Origin: Rutidosis leptorrhynchoides
Lineage: Eukaryota > Streptophyta > Magnoliopsida > Asterales > Asteraceae
Length of the DNA: 64,000 nucleotides
Reading direction: 5' to 3'
Assembly: GCF_046630445.1 (NCBI RefSeq)
Contig: NC_092337.1
Span: 190,760,001-190,824,000, forward strand
Below the pieces are notes generated by a model, which had not been told where the DNA came from, searched no databases, and saw nothing but the letters and a program-made list of their open reading frames with translations. A program made the position numbers and the translations under genes. This document shows, piece by piece, positions 18,396 through 30,361 of the stretch (positions are counted from its first letter, which is position 1; each line of letters opens with the position of its first letter).

Positions 18396-19348
18396 AGACC
18401 CGTCCTAATCCATTCGGACGAAGTCCATATCGATTATAACCGATTCACAACAGTTGATTACATCGCGAGGTACTTGACCTCTATATGATACATTTTACAA
18501 ACATTACATTCGTTTTTGAAAAGACAATCTTTCATTACATCGAAAGTTGACGGCATGCATACCATTTCATAATATATCTAACTATAATTGACTTAATAAT
18601 AATCTTGATGAACTCAACGACTCGAATGCAACGTCTTTTGAAATATGTCATGAATGACTCCAAGTAATATCTCTAAGATGAGCAAATGCACAGCGGAAGA
18701 TTTCTTTCGTACCTGAGAATAAACATGCTTTAAAGTGTCAACCAAAAGGTTGGTGAGTTCATTAGTATATCATAATCATTCATTTTCATCATTTTAATAG
18801 ACCACAAGAATTTCATTTTCAGTTCTCATAAATATACGTCCCATGCATAGAGACAATAATCATACATATGGATTGAACACCTGGTAACCGACATTAACAA
18901 GATGCATATAAGAATATCCCCTATCATTCCGGAAAATCCTTCGGACATGATAAAAACAACATCGAAGTACTAAAGCATCCGGAGCTTTGGATGGGGTTCG
19001 TTAGGCCCAATAGATCTATCTTTAGGATTCGCGTCAATTAGTAGACTGGTTTACTAATTCTTAGGTTACCAAATAAAAAGGGTATATTCGGCTTCGATCA
19101 TTCAACCATATAATGTAGTTTCAAGTACTTGTGTCTATTTCGTAAAACATTTATAAAAGCAGCGCATGTATTCTCAGTCCCAAAAATATATATTGAAAAA
19201 GCATTTAAAAAGGAAGCAAATGAAACTCATCATACTGTATTTTGTAGTAAAAATACATATAACGATATTGTACAATGCAGGGTTGGCCTCGGATTCACGA
19301 ACATATATCATTGGTATATATAGTAAAACATATTCTTTGTAATCGAAC

Positions 19349-19410
<62 letters not shown>

Positions 19411-19462
19411 TAATATAATTTTTATATTAGTAACTTATATATTTCATTATTAATATATATTC

Positions 19463-19532
<70 letters not shown>

Positions 19533-20058
19533 TTTTGTTATGTTATATGTATTAAATGTATTTCATTAGTTTATTAAAATGGTAATTATAATAATACTAA
19601 CATAATATTAGTAGTGATTAAAATAATAATAATGATAATACTAGTATTAATGATAATAGTATTAATGATTCTATTAATAATAATATTAATGTTAGTTTTG
19701 ATAATAATCTTATAATGATGATAATAATAGTAATTCTTTATAAAATGAAAAGTTTATTAATAATGGTAATGAAAATAATAATTTTTGTAATATTACATAA
19801 TATTTAATGATAATAGTTATTATAGAAATTTAATTACTAGTGATAATATTATTAACAATACTTATGTTAATCATAATCCTAATCTTCATGTTAAATTTCT
19901 AAATTAATAACTAAAGTTTCTATAACATCAATTCGTAATCCTAATCGTAATAATAGTAGTAATACTTATAACAATAATAACGATAAATAAGATATTAATA
20001 ATTATAATTTTAATTATATTGATAATACTAGTATATATAAAATGATACAAATTCTAAT

Positions 20059-20139
<81 letters not shown>

Positions 20140-22044
20140 CCTAATCATGTTAATAATAGTTATACTAGTAATAACCATAATAATAATACTTTTAATTATT
20201 CTAATAAATGCATTAATGATATTAGTAATAATAACAATTAACAACAACAATAATTAATAATAATAATAATTACAATTACAATAATAATAGTAATACATAT
20301 AATACTTGTAATAATAATTGTAACAATAACATTAATAATTAATAATATTAATTATAGCAATAATATTAATGATCATAATAATAATAATAGAAATATAAAT
20401 AATTGTCTATACCCTTATAAGCTTTATCTAAAAAAGAATTGCCATGGATCGGGCTCGAACCCGCAACCTCCCGCTCACGCATAAACCCTCCTTACCATCC
20501 TTCTGTTAATGTTTTTCTGATATAGACTTGGACTGAAAATTATATAACCCGTAATGTATGGTTCTCTTTTCATCTTCTTCCTTAGATTAGTTCCAATTGA
20601 CTAAACACTCTTTTGAATCTTTCAAGCAATTGCTAAATCGAATTTAGGAATTTAATGACCAACATATAAACGATTATACGTGATTAAATAGATTTAAAAA
20701 AATATGTATATAAAAGAACACAGCGATGCTGCTGTCGCAGTTTTTTTTTTAAATGACAAATTCAATTATAAGAACGTTTTAGGCAAAGGTTAAAACACGA
20801 AATATATTCCAAGTCGATCCTAAAAACTTTCCAAATCCCTAATTAATCTTGAATCGTAACAGGTATCACGAATTTGATTGAAGAACAATAAGTTTGACTT
20901 TTTAAATAAAGACTTTGACTCAAAAATTCGAAGTGGATATAATAAATTGGGATTTGAGATTTTGAAGAAAGTTTACATGTATGATTCCTAACAACTCTAC
21001 ATTCTTAGATTTTGAAATCAAATACATAATCAAATTTTGGCTGAAAAGATGAAGAACAGAGGAAAAAATGGTTTGAGCTTTTAAATTTTCTGTTTTAGTT
21101 CAACAAATTTATTTACTTGTAATTGATATGTGATAAGGGTGATGCAAGAACTGAATAAATTAAACAATGTCATTGAACAATTCTTATACAAACGGTAGTC
21201 GACAAGCATCTTTCAACAGACAAGAAAATAAAAAAAATATTAAAGTTTAAATCAATTTGTACTGGATTTGTTTTATATTGATAATTTTGATCTCGACTTG
21301 TAACTGATTGGAGACCAGGACAAGAGTTTAATACATTTAGATGGCAACTTGTAATAAAATGGTACTAACTTTATTATATATAACTGATTTTCATATATTT
21401 CCTTTTATATATATTTGTTTATATATATAATGTAAATCTAATTAATATTAATAATTATATTAATAATAATAATCTAAAAAAAATTAATAATAATTTGTTA
21501 AAATATATCTCTGTATATATATCTGCGAACATATATATTATATATATCTATTTATATTCATCTCTATATATGTATATTTATTATATTTATATATTTATTT
21601 ATTTATTTATTTTTATAGATTATAATTAATATTATTAGTAAATATAACTATGATAATAATACTGTTAATATTATACATAATAGTAATACAAATTTATGAT
21701 AATGTAATAGTAATAATAATATTATTAATGGTAATGATATCTATAAATTTATATCGATAATATTATTAATCAATAATAATAATACTAATTATAATCATAC
21801 TAATATTAATAATGAATATTATCATATTGATAATAATAATAATATATCAATTTATATACCAATTTCATATCTATATGATATATATTTATTACTAATACTA
21901 ATGTTGCTATTATTATTTAATGTAATAATAATATTACTAATACAACTATACTTTAAACTTGAAATAACATATTTTGAGTATTTATTATTTATATATTTTA
22001 ATATATTATTATATCCATACAATTATCAATTTTGAATAGAATAC

Positions 22045-22127
<83 letters not shown>

Positions 22128-22361
22128 TATTTTAAGTATTAAGTAAATAATTATATTAATTATATATATATTGAAACAAATAATATCTGAGTATAATATT
22201 TAATTACCTTGTTAACATTGATAAATTATGTATATTCCATCTACTCTCTATGTTCCAAATAATACGTTTTAGTCATTTTAAGTTATCGTTCAGAATAACT
22301 AAATCACATACTAGTACATTAATATTTTTAATTTATTATATATAATTATATACATATATGA

Positions 22362-22427
<66 letters not shown>

Positions 22428-22595
22428 CTGTTTACAATTAAAGGTTCGTGAATCGTCGGGAATAGTCAAAGGTCAAATGAATCTATGTAAACAGTTCAAG
22501 AATTTTTGAGACTCAACATTACAGACTTTGCTTATCGGGTCGAATTCATATTAAGATTAAGTTTAAATTTCTTCAGAAATTCCCGAGTCGTCACA
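18391..22595 (-). repeat. 5' LTR of element B
   Basis: 4,205 bp partner of 7642-11780. It has (AT)n runs at 19352-19403, 19465-19529, 22048-22123 and 22367-22426 and a perfect (AAT)n array at 20060-20139; several are absent or of different length in the partner. The same AATTAGTA/TACTAATT stem-loop lies at 19036-19059. Near the sense-strand 3' end it has a small hairpin CGTCC (10 nt) GGACG. No gene is seen. Confidence 0.93.
20060..20139. repeat. (AAT)n microsatellite
   Basis: About 26 perfect trinucleotide units in B's 5' LTR. The matching place in the 3' LTR (about 9272-9291) has only a few units, so the array expanded after insertion. Confidence 0.97.
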
Positions 22596-22608
22596 TGATC
22601 AGCAGTGG

Positions 22609-22833
22609 ATGACGTATGGTAATGACTGGCAGCGTCGTAATGCACGTATTTATTATAATTATCCGAATGATTATATGAGTACGCCACATGTAGAGCCAGT
22701 TTACTACCGTAATCCGATCAGGCCCCGAGTATCCGCACTAACATACGACCCGCGTGAAGCTATGAACGAGACGAGGAGGCAGTTCCATGAGAGATATCTG
22801 CAAGGCCATTGGCCTTTTGGTGATTTTTATTGA
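22609..22833 (+). mobile_element. Coding-looking fragment in element Y
   Basis: 74 codons from ATG to TGA, rich in Tyr, Arg, Asn and Pro (for example ARIYYNYPNDYMSTPHVEPV). The composition and clean stop suggest the C-terminus of a former element protein. The frame also runs open upstream to the B insertion point. I do not recognise the family; it is not an RT, integrase or protease. Confidence 0.4.
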
Positions 22834-23570
22834 GGAGGGCCTGTGAGACCGATGATCATGATGTACTGTTTGTTTGAACTATTTTCTTTATTTGGTTCTA
22901 TACTAAATACTTATTTGCTTGGATTATGTACTGTAAGACTTATTTGGGGATAAGGCGTTTCGGTTACAGGGTGGTGCCACCTTATCCCGTTTATGTAGTT
23001 TTTCTGTTTTTCTTTTATTAGGTTGGTTGGTGAAACGAATTTTCAAGTCTGGCTTTAAGTTCAGCAAAACTACATGATTGATGATATTGGTGTGATGATC
23101 GGGAATGGATGATGTTCTTATGCTGGCAGTCAGTTCAGCGCCATCTGTCACTGGCATTTCGCGATCAGTGGTTAAGCTCGATAAGTTTTTATATTTTCTT
23201 TCTCACATTATCCTTTCGATTTTAATCTATTTTTGATCTCAAGTGATGAGGACATTACTTGATCTCAAGTGTGGGGTGGGGGATGTAAAATCTCTCAGAT
23301 TGGTTGTTAATTGAGTCTTCATCATAATAGTTTTGATATAAAAAGACTTGACGTTTCACGGGTTTTGGTCGTAAAAAAAATTGAAAAATTAGGGGGAAAT
23401 AAAAAAAATAGTAAAATTAGAGAAAAAGAAAAAAAGTAGAAAAAAATTGAAAATTCGGCCAAAACCTTATTTATGAAAATTGATTTTGATATAGCTTGGT
23501 ATTTTTATGGCCTATTTCGTGATTTTAAAAGAAGCCAAAATTATCTCACATCTTCATTTTCTTGGACATG

Positions 23571-24118
23571 AAATCCTACGAGTTCGGAGAACTCAATAGT
23601 AAGTCACCTGTACCAAAACATGTGTAAACCGTGAGAGAGCGGTGATTACATAGCGTGATTGTGACCGAATCATGTGCCAGATAAATAACTTTTGGTTACT
23701 GGGTATAGCACACTTCTAAAACTATACCATTTTATTATTACATCATCTAATGGTGTGATACTGTGGGAAGAGGAGCCGTGAGCTTCACCGGTGTTGTCCT
23801 CTTTAGGAACAATAGCTACGTGCTTGTGTTTGCTTAGACAACACAACCCATAGCCAAAAGCTATGGCACACAAAGGTTTTTGAGTTTTATCGGAAGGGTA
23901 GTATCTACTTCCTACCTTTCTTAAAACAAGCAGAAAAGCTTGTCATGTGGGAAGTAGGCAACTTGGAAGTAATCTGAACCACGTTCATTACCATTGAATG
24001 TGAAATCCTACGAGTTCTTCGGAATTCATGTTTAGGTCACCTGTACCAAAACGGGTGTCAACCGTATGAACGGTTATCGGATCGCATGGTCGAAACCGGG
24101 CCATGTGCTAGATCGAAA
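23571..24118 (+). repeat. Duplicated stem-loop module in Y's 3' untranslated region
   Basis: Two diverged copies (23571-23690 and 24001-24118) share gaaatcctacgagttc, tcacctgtaccaaaac and catgtgc. Each contains two stem-loops at matching places. Loop 1: ACCGT/GCGGT (23628-23632, 23639-23643) against ACCGT/ACGGT (24061-24065, 24070-24074). Loop 2: CGTGATT/AATCATG (23654-23660, 23668-23674) against CATGGTC/GGCCATG (24085-24091, 24099-24105). Both copies of stem 2 keep 7 pairs although five stem bases change. Between the copies lies a two-tier hairpin CTACTTCC (23905-23912)/GGAAGTAG (23950-23957) enclosing ACAAGC/GCTTGT (23926-23931, 23938-23943). Confidence 0.75.
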
Positions 24119-25437
24119 CATTTAAACAGGGCTATCCTCATTGTTTTTCCTAACAAGGACAATGTTGCGTCCGGCCACTTTGTATAACCCATAGGAGTTA
24201 AGTCTCCCGACCGACACACTTGCTGATATGTTCAGAAGTTGTAGTCCAGACCAGCTGTAGGTTAACGAACAGTCTTGAAAAGTCTTCTCTAACACCGGCT
24301 GGAAATCCACCAGGCCTCAGCATCAAACAGGGAGCTGGTGGTCAGACTTATCTCGATGATGGAGATCTGTCTCGTAAAACGGGGGGACACCATGTATACA
24401 CAAAATGTCAGTGATTTATCAGATCCCCGGAAGGATGATCTCCTTAAAGATTAATCAGCTTTTAAGACTGATGAACCTCAATCTTCATGATTGATTTAAC
24501 AGATTAGATGGTTACCTTATGACAATCGATGATATCTGGACGTAATGTAGTATCCTCCTAAGCTACATTATTTTCTTACCAGAATCATTACAATGTTAGG
24601 TACTTGTTGGAGGCTTGGCTTTACTAATTGCGGGGTAGCCCATGCGTTGTCTTGGCACACATGTTTGATTGTCATATTTTTAGTGCTCGGCTCCCACTTG
24701 ATTCCCAATTTCTTTGAAGATTATATATTATGGCTCGAGATTCTCGACCGCATTATTATGGTATGCTATTCAAGACAATATTTAGCTACTTTGTTCATTT
24801 AATTGCTTGAGGTTTGGGAAGTTAATTTTGGGGGAATGCAAGTGGGAGGCATGGTTGATATCTACTCCAAAATCGTGCCCACGCTAGTTGTTGTTTTGTT
24901 AGTTGTTCGTTTGGTTCTACATTCACGTTTGAAGAGGGTATAGTTCGAGATTTTGTTCGAGTTCAGTTGCTTGAGGACAAGCAAAACTCTAGTGTGGGGT
25001 GGTTTGATATCGCATATTTTATACACGTTTTCCTTAGCGATATCGATCACAGTTTAGTCCTTTCGGATGTGATTTGGCGTTTATTTTGTTAATATGGAGA
25101 ACGTTCGAGTTTGAAGAGCAAATTGTAGAAGAGTTACGTTTTATGGAGTTTTTGAGGTATTATGTTAATCAATTATTATTATTGGTGCTTCGAGGTTGGA
25201 AATGTGAAGTACATGTTTGGTATTGTGGTTTTGAATTAGTTTAAGTGAGGAAAAAGAGAAAAACAAACGAGATGTCAGGTTTAACCTTAGGCCGCGGCAA
25301 GATGCTTAAAGGCGCGACGTTTGCCTTGTTTCAAGATCAGGAGAAGTTTTAAAGGAGTCCCAGTTCATGTGTATTACCGCGGCGTGATAGGTATTGGCCG
25401 CGGCGCGGCAATGGCTCGGCCAGATGATTTCGCGAGG

Positions 25438-25446
25438 TATTTAAAG
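25438..25446 (+). promoter_or_regulatory. TATA-like box of Y's LTR
   Basis: tatttaaag lies about 430 bases into the LTR, some 30 bases after the last CpG-rich word. This is the expected place for the LTR promoter. It is by position and sequence only. Confidence 0.45.
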
Positions 25447-26146
25447 CCCAAAAAAATACCCTAATGGGGATATCTCATTCCCAGACGATTTGCAGTAGCT
25501 CTAAGACGAAAAAGGATGATTTTTTGGGGAATCCCAAGATCATTCTAACGCATCAATCATTACGGGAACGTGCTTCAATTCGTTCATCACTCAAGATTCA
25601 TTCATCTATTAGGTTAATCTATTTATTTCAAACAATGAATTCATCTTTTATTTTGATTGTGATTTTGGTTTTAGCCATGATTGTTGGCTAATTATTTAAT
25701 GTTTGTCTAGACTAATAACCGAGGTTTTGGACGTTTATTTGAATTATCAAGGATTTTATGCATGTTAATTTGGTTTTGATTAAAAGACAAATTCTTGTTC
25801 ATGTTTACATGATTGCTCTCAATTGATTATTGTGTATGTTTGATCAAGGGAACCCTAGGTTAATTTAACACTTTAATTTACAACTAGTTTGTCTTAAGTA
25901 GTTGTTTGCTAAACCGGACCAATGGGGTAAATTAAGTAAAGACTAGTAAATTGGATAGGAATGAATTGTGTAAGCGAACGTAAGCACAATTGTTAATCGA
26001 ATACTAAGTTAGTTAATTAGTTGAACACAAATAATAAGGTCTTAAGTGCAAGGGAACCCTATACTGTGTAATTAGAGTTTGGGTGGTCGTTAAGAGAACT
26101 CTTGATGACCCGTTTGGTTAATTTGCATGCATAGATGAGATAAACG

Positions 26147-26424
26147 ATCTTAATAACACGAACATCCATTACCAAGGGTAAAAGGTCTAAATGAACATTT
26201 TTGTTTAAATTGAATACAAATCTATCTTTATTATTTGTAAAGTCCTAGCGCATAAACAAAAAGGAACAAAAATACTGTTTATACGGATCTTAATAACACG
26301 AACATCCATTACCAAGGGTAAAAGGTCTAAATGAACATTTTTGTTTAAATTGAATACAAATCTATCTTTATTATTTGTTAAGTCCTAGCGCATAAACAAA
26401 AAGGAACAAAAATACTGTTTATAC
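26147..26424. repeat. 139-bp tandem duplication in Y's LTR
   Basis: Two adjacent nearly identical copies (26147-26285 and 26286-26424) beginning gatcttaataacacgaacat. I see only one or two differences (for example tttgtaaag against tttgttaag), so this duplication is much younger than the LTR. Confidence 0.95.
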
Positions 26425-27539
26425 TTTTATAAACCATTTCTTGATTCGGCTAATAGTTAAATAGCCAAAACTACAAAAACTAGTAATTTCATTAGATTTC
26501 TAGATTAAGTAGTTTAATTACTTGTAGTTATAATTTTAAATTGATACAAAAACTTTCCTTGGAACGAACTTTGGACTTTACCAAATCATACTAGTACACG
26601 ATCGGGTACACTGCCCGTTAGTGTGTTTAATCAATTAAATCGGTATTTTCCACTGATAAATTATATACGCGATTTAACACATCAATGGTAGTAACCATGT
26701 CTTCTAAGTTATTTGTCAATGATGGAAAGGAATTTTAGAGTGGTGGTGAACTTGTTTTAAAGGGGTGAAAAAGGATAATGTAGTCTTTTTAAAGACTTTT
26801 ATTCGGAATTTCGGAAAACATGAGATAAATAGGAGTGTTGATATTTTTGAGAAGCACTTTTGAACTTTTCTCGTTTGGAGTGATAAGCATTTGTGGTCAA
26901 GTTCTTCTTCGGCGTTTCTCTTTATAAGTTCTGATCTTTTTTTCAGAACATTGAATTTTTTTATTTTTATTTTCTTTTTTTGGAGATTTTATCTCGAGAA
27001 ACTTTCTGCCGGTAAACTTTTTCAAGACCTTTGCCATGATACATGAGAGGTTTATAACATTGGGTTTTCGGAAGGAATCTCATTTTATAGATTTTTCGAT
27101 TGATAGTAAAGATGATGGAAATGATGGGTTGGTAGAAGTGGTGAAGGTGTGAAAGGCTTATTTTGACAAATGGCTAGCTCTTCTGATTATAAATCACATT
27201 TTGTTACTTGGAAATGCAGATCTAGAGTAAGTTCTGATTCTGAGTACAGACATCAGCACTCTCAACGAAAAATAGTGAAGCATTAAAGATGAATGCTCAT
27301 GGTCTTATAATCAATTTAGGTCGATAATGCCTAGTCATGCAATGCTCTATTAGAGATTCGGTTCGTCCCAACAAGATTTCTACCTTACTTAAGCCTTAAT
27401 TTTATTTAAAAACGTTTCAGGTTTTTGAAAGGACTTTTTCGAAAAGGTTTTCTCTTGTTAAAAAATTTAAATGTGGCTTAAGAACTCGGAATCTTTGTAA
27501 TGGGTTATTTAATATAGCATAAAAAGATTATACCAACAT

Positions 27540-27660
27540 CCCACACTTAGACGAACATTGTCCTCAAAGTGCCTAGTGTATCCCACACTTAGGAGTTTTA
27601 ATTAAAGATTTGGGAATATTTGTCTAGTGTTTATTTGCGTTGGAATTCCACACTTAGTGA
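27540..27660 (-). repeat. Three polypurine-like words at the 3' side of X
   Basis: On the minus strand ctaagtgtgggat or a close form occurs three times (about 27543-27555, 27577-27591 and 27643-27657), with gaggacaatgttcg between. Such words mark the 3' end of the internal region of Athila-like elements. None is followed by X's own LTR start (tgatatcggc), so the active tract is not settled. Confidence 0.5.
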
Positions 27661-27947
27661 TAGGCTAGGATGTGGCATAATTAAAATTTGAGCTAGTAAC
27701 GAGGAGAAAAGAGTACCCCCAGCAGATGGTCGTGGTTACTTGCAAAGAAACTGGCTGGCAGGTTGTTTCAGCAATCTTGGAAGTTACGTCCTTTATTGAT
27801 CGGCTCATTTGTCATCCTTTATTCTTCTACTCTACTTTATTGCACGGGTTGCCTCCCGAGAAGCACTTTTGTTTAAGGTCGTTGGCTCGACCGTAATGAT
27901 GTCTAAAAAGCAGTCATTCCCCCCTGGTAGTTGTAATTGTCGTGTTC

Positions 27948-29387
27948 TCAGTAGAATGTAAGTCTCGGTGGATAAATCCTGAGAAAGTGTCGGACCAAAA
28001 GTGGTAGCAGATCTGGTACTTCTCTTGAAGATCTTCTGAAGGAGAGATAATGTGTGGTTTTGGCTCGTGACAAATCTTGAAGTCCAATGAGAATATGATC
28101 TTTGGCTCTGCTGAGTGACCCATGAATATCAATCATTGAGGCAGTGTTGGTGGTGATCACTTCTCTGATAGGATGTTCATTTTGGAGGTCTTCAAATAGT
28201 GTCAGAAATTGTATCTTCGGTATCTCAAAATCTTCTGAACGGTGATCTCCACAGTAGGAGTCTGTGGCTTTGCACAAATTTATCAAGAGACGAAGCTGAA
28301 AAGAAGTGAAAAGCAGCCCTGACCCAAGCATTAATGTCACCGTCTTAGAGTATATCTCCCGACATCCAGCTTTGAATATGAAACTAGGATCCGTGGATTC
28401 GTGGAAGATACGTGCTATCTGCTTCGTAATATAGGTGGCAATGTTGTCTCGGTCTAGTTCAAGATGTGAAAATGGATTGTTGGGTCTTACTTCTTCCACT
28501 AATACGTCTCGTAACTCCTTGATAATCAGATTATCATGGTGATCAATTGTTACGTAAATCACTAGCATGTCTGGTGTGCTTTCAAAATTATCTCTTTCCA
28601 AGAGAGCGAAGAGGCTGTAAATATCTTCGATCATTTGCAAGTAAGAGTGATAATTCGGGTGTCTGGTGAAAAGATCCATATGTTTCCGGATGAGAGTCAG
28701 TGGTGCACGTTGGTTTGCTGAGAACGGAAGTGCAAATCCGGCTAAGGCGTTGTAAACCTTAGAGTAAATGATCTTCTGATCTCGACGAAATCTTTTCACA
28801 AGAATAGTGCGAACCACTGAATTGTGCTCTCGTTGCCTTTCTTCATGGTAGATATGATCATGAAAAGTATTGATAAAGTCTTGAATGTGCCCTTCTAAGA
28901 TTTCAACATCATCGTCTCCTTTCTGTAGATAGAGGTTGTATTCATCTTCGATAGACTTGATCCGTTCCTTTAAGTGTAGAGTGAAATCAATTGTTGATGT
29001 ACGGATGGCTTCGAGAATATCTTCAAATTCATTGGTGTCATTGATGAAAGTTATCATGTCGGCGTGATTAGATATGACCGAAATATGATCTGAAGAAGAG
29101 TCCGGCTCCTCCTGATCTGGTTCGGGTGGAGAATATGAATCATCCAGAATGTCTTCATGTTGCCCTTCCTCGTCATCATCGGTATAACTTTCTTCTGTGG
29201 ATTCATCTAATGAACAGGATTCTTCAGTATTCTGATGCTTCATTTCAACACTTGCAGGGTCAATCTCAATATCTTTAATCTCGGCCTTATCTGTCTTCTT
29301 CTTGAAACGAATGATTAAACTGTGATCCTCCATCTCGAGCCTCATTAATTCTTCGTGACGTTCCAAGCTTGGAGAGGGTATTATCAC
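27948..29387 (-). CDS. Intact 479-codon ORF of unknown function inside element X
   Basis: Uninterrupted minus-strand ORF downstream of X's protease region, where an autonomous Athila-like element would carry RT. Residues about 35-110 are very acidic and probably disordered (runs of D/E/S, for example DDDEEGQHEDI). Residues about 110-430 look mostly helical with mixed charge. A hydrophobic stretch near residue 365 (LMLGSGLLFTSFQLRLLINL) could be a buried helix or a weak membrane segment. There is no YxDD, no HHCC and no aspartic protease motif, and I do not recognise the family. It is open over its whole length while gag and protease next to it are decayed. It could be an element-specific accessory protein or captured host sequence. 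The start codon is simply the first in-frame Met. Confidence 0.6.
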   Translation of the reverse strand: MIIPSPSLERHEELMRLEMEDHSLIIRFKKKTDKAEIKDIEIDPASVEMKHQNTEESCSLDESTEESYTDDDEEGQHEDILDDSYSPPEPDQEEPDSSSDHISVISNHADMITFINDTNEFEDILEAIRTSTIDFTLHLKERIKSIEDEYNLYLQKGDDDVEILEGHIQDFINTFHDHIYHEERQREHNSVVRTILVKRFRRDQKIIYSKVYNALAGFALPFSANQRAPLTLIRKHMDLFTRHPNYHSYLQMIEDIYSLFALLERDNFESTPDMLVIYVTIDHHDNLIIKELRDVLVEEVRPNNPFSHLELDRDNIATYITKQIARIFHESTDPSFIFKAGCREIYSKTVTLMLGSGLLFTSFQLRLLINLCKATDSYCGDHRSEDFEIPKIQFLTLFEDLQNEHPIREVITTNTASMIDIHGSLSRAKDHILIGLQDLSRAKTTHYLSFRRSSREVPDLLPLLVRHFLRIYPPRLTFY

Positions 29388-29638
29388 AGTTTTTTTTTAC
29401 GTCTCCCATTTCCTCTTCCTCCTCAGATTCTTCCTCTTCCTCTATTTCTTCTAGGCTCCTCTTCTTCCATTTCTGGATCGTCGGTAGATTGTTACTCGAC
29501 ACCCATCTCGATACCATTGGCTGGTGGTGGAGACTCATCATAGGAAGTGATCCGTCCGGTGGAAATAGAGAGCATCCCTGCCTGTCCAGAAAGATCGGTA
29601 GGTCGGTCAATTTTGAAGGTAACGCTCTCCCCATGTGA

Positions 29639-30127
29639 TCACAAGATCAAGGTTTGATTGTACACATCAATGACAGTCCTAGCCGTGTTCATGAAAGGTC
29701 TTCCTAACACTATTGGCGTGTGTAGGTCTTCTTTAATGTCCATCACTACAAAATCCATAGGATGCAAGAATTTTTCGACTTTCACCAAAACGTTCTCAAC
29801 TATGCCCTTAGGATATCGAATTGTGTGATCGGCAAGCTGGATTGTCATTTTGGTTGGTGATAAGTATCCGAATTCTAATCTCTAGTAAAGAGAGTAGGGG
29901 ATTAGGTTGACACTTGCTCTTAAATCTGCTAGCGCATGAATGGTTCCAGATTGGTAGATTGAACACGTGAAAATGAATCGGCACGTATCTTCTAGCTTTT
30001 GCGGTAGAGAGTTTCTGAGCAATGTCGAGCATTCTTCACTCAGTGGGATTTTGTTGGAATCTGGTATCCTTACCTTGGCAGAGAGAAGCCTCCGGATGTG
30101 TCTCTTCTGGTTGGGAACTTTGGACAT
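29639..30127 (-). mobile_element. Aspartic protease region of element X
   Basis: The minus strand shows the typical Ty3/Athila protease features: a segment ALADL...SVNLIPYSLY corresponding to the active-site region, and downstream DFVVMDIKEDLHTPIVLGRP, the C-terminal part of the retropepsin fold. It is decayed and read in more than one frame. Confidence 0.7.
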
Positions 30128-30361
30128 GGTGTCCAGGAATCTTCCATCAAGTTTGTAGGTATCAAGCTTGGATGGTTCTTCCTATAGCCTCCCAGGGTAA
30201 GGTACACAAAATGGATTTGTAGTGGACAACTTCTGAGTATATGTCAACTTGTTCTTGAGCCTAACTAACCTTCTTCGTGGTTCTCCATCTGGGATTATGG
30301 AATCCATTTTCTTAGCTTCCTCTTTGTAGGGATTTTGGATAGTATTACTAGGTAACCTTCC

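Larger units (their letters stand above)
22601..25004 (+). mobile_element. Element Y: 3' internal region (Athila-like)
   Basis: Plus-strand sequence between B and Y's LTR. A coding-looking piece (22609-22833, 74 codons, aromatic and charged, unrecognised) ends at 22833. The remaining 2.2 kb has no gene. It carries polypurine-like words (caagtgtggggtggggga, 23266-23283; agtgtggggtggtt, 24991-25004, just before the LTR), a duplicated structured module (23571-23690 and 24001-24118) and a block shared with element Z (about 23760-23860). The 3' layout, with a long untranslated tail and gaggacaagca before the polypurine tract, is typical of Athila-like Ty3 elements. Confidence 0.65.
25005..26684 (+). 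repeat. 3' LTR of element Y (Athila-like)
   Basis: It starts tgatatcgcatattttatac right after a polypurine tract and probably ends taacacatca at 26684, where minus-strand element X sequence takes over. The length of 1.68 kb fits Athila-like LTRs. CpG-rich words (gccgcggc at 25291-25298; ggccgcggcgcggc at 25396-25409) precede a TATA-like tatttaaag (25438-25446). The right edge is inferred from TG..CA ends and the change of context; the other LTR is outside the window, so no TSD can be read. Confidence 0.6.

Noticed and set aside
27948-29387. Calling the 479-codon ORF an envelope protein
   Set aside because: Only one moderately hydrophobic stretch, no signal peptide and no second membrane segment. 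The envelope idea is not supported.
29355-29638. Plus-strand Ser/Pro-rich ORFs opposite element X
   Set aside because: They are antisense shadows of the Glu-rich region between protease and the 479-codon ORF.
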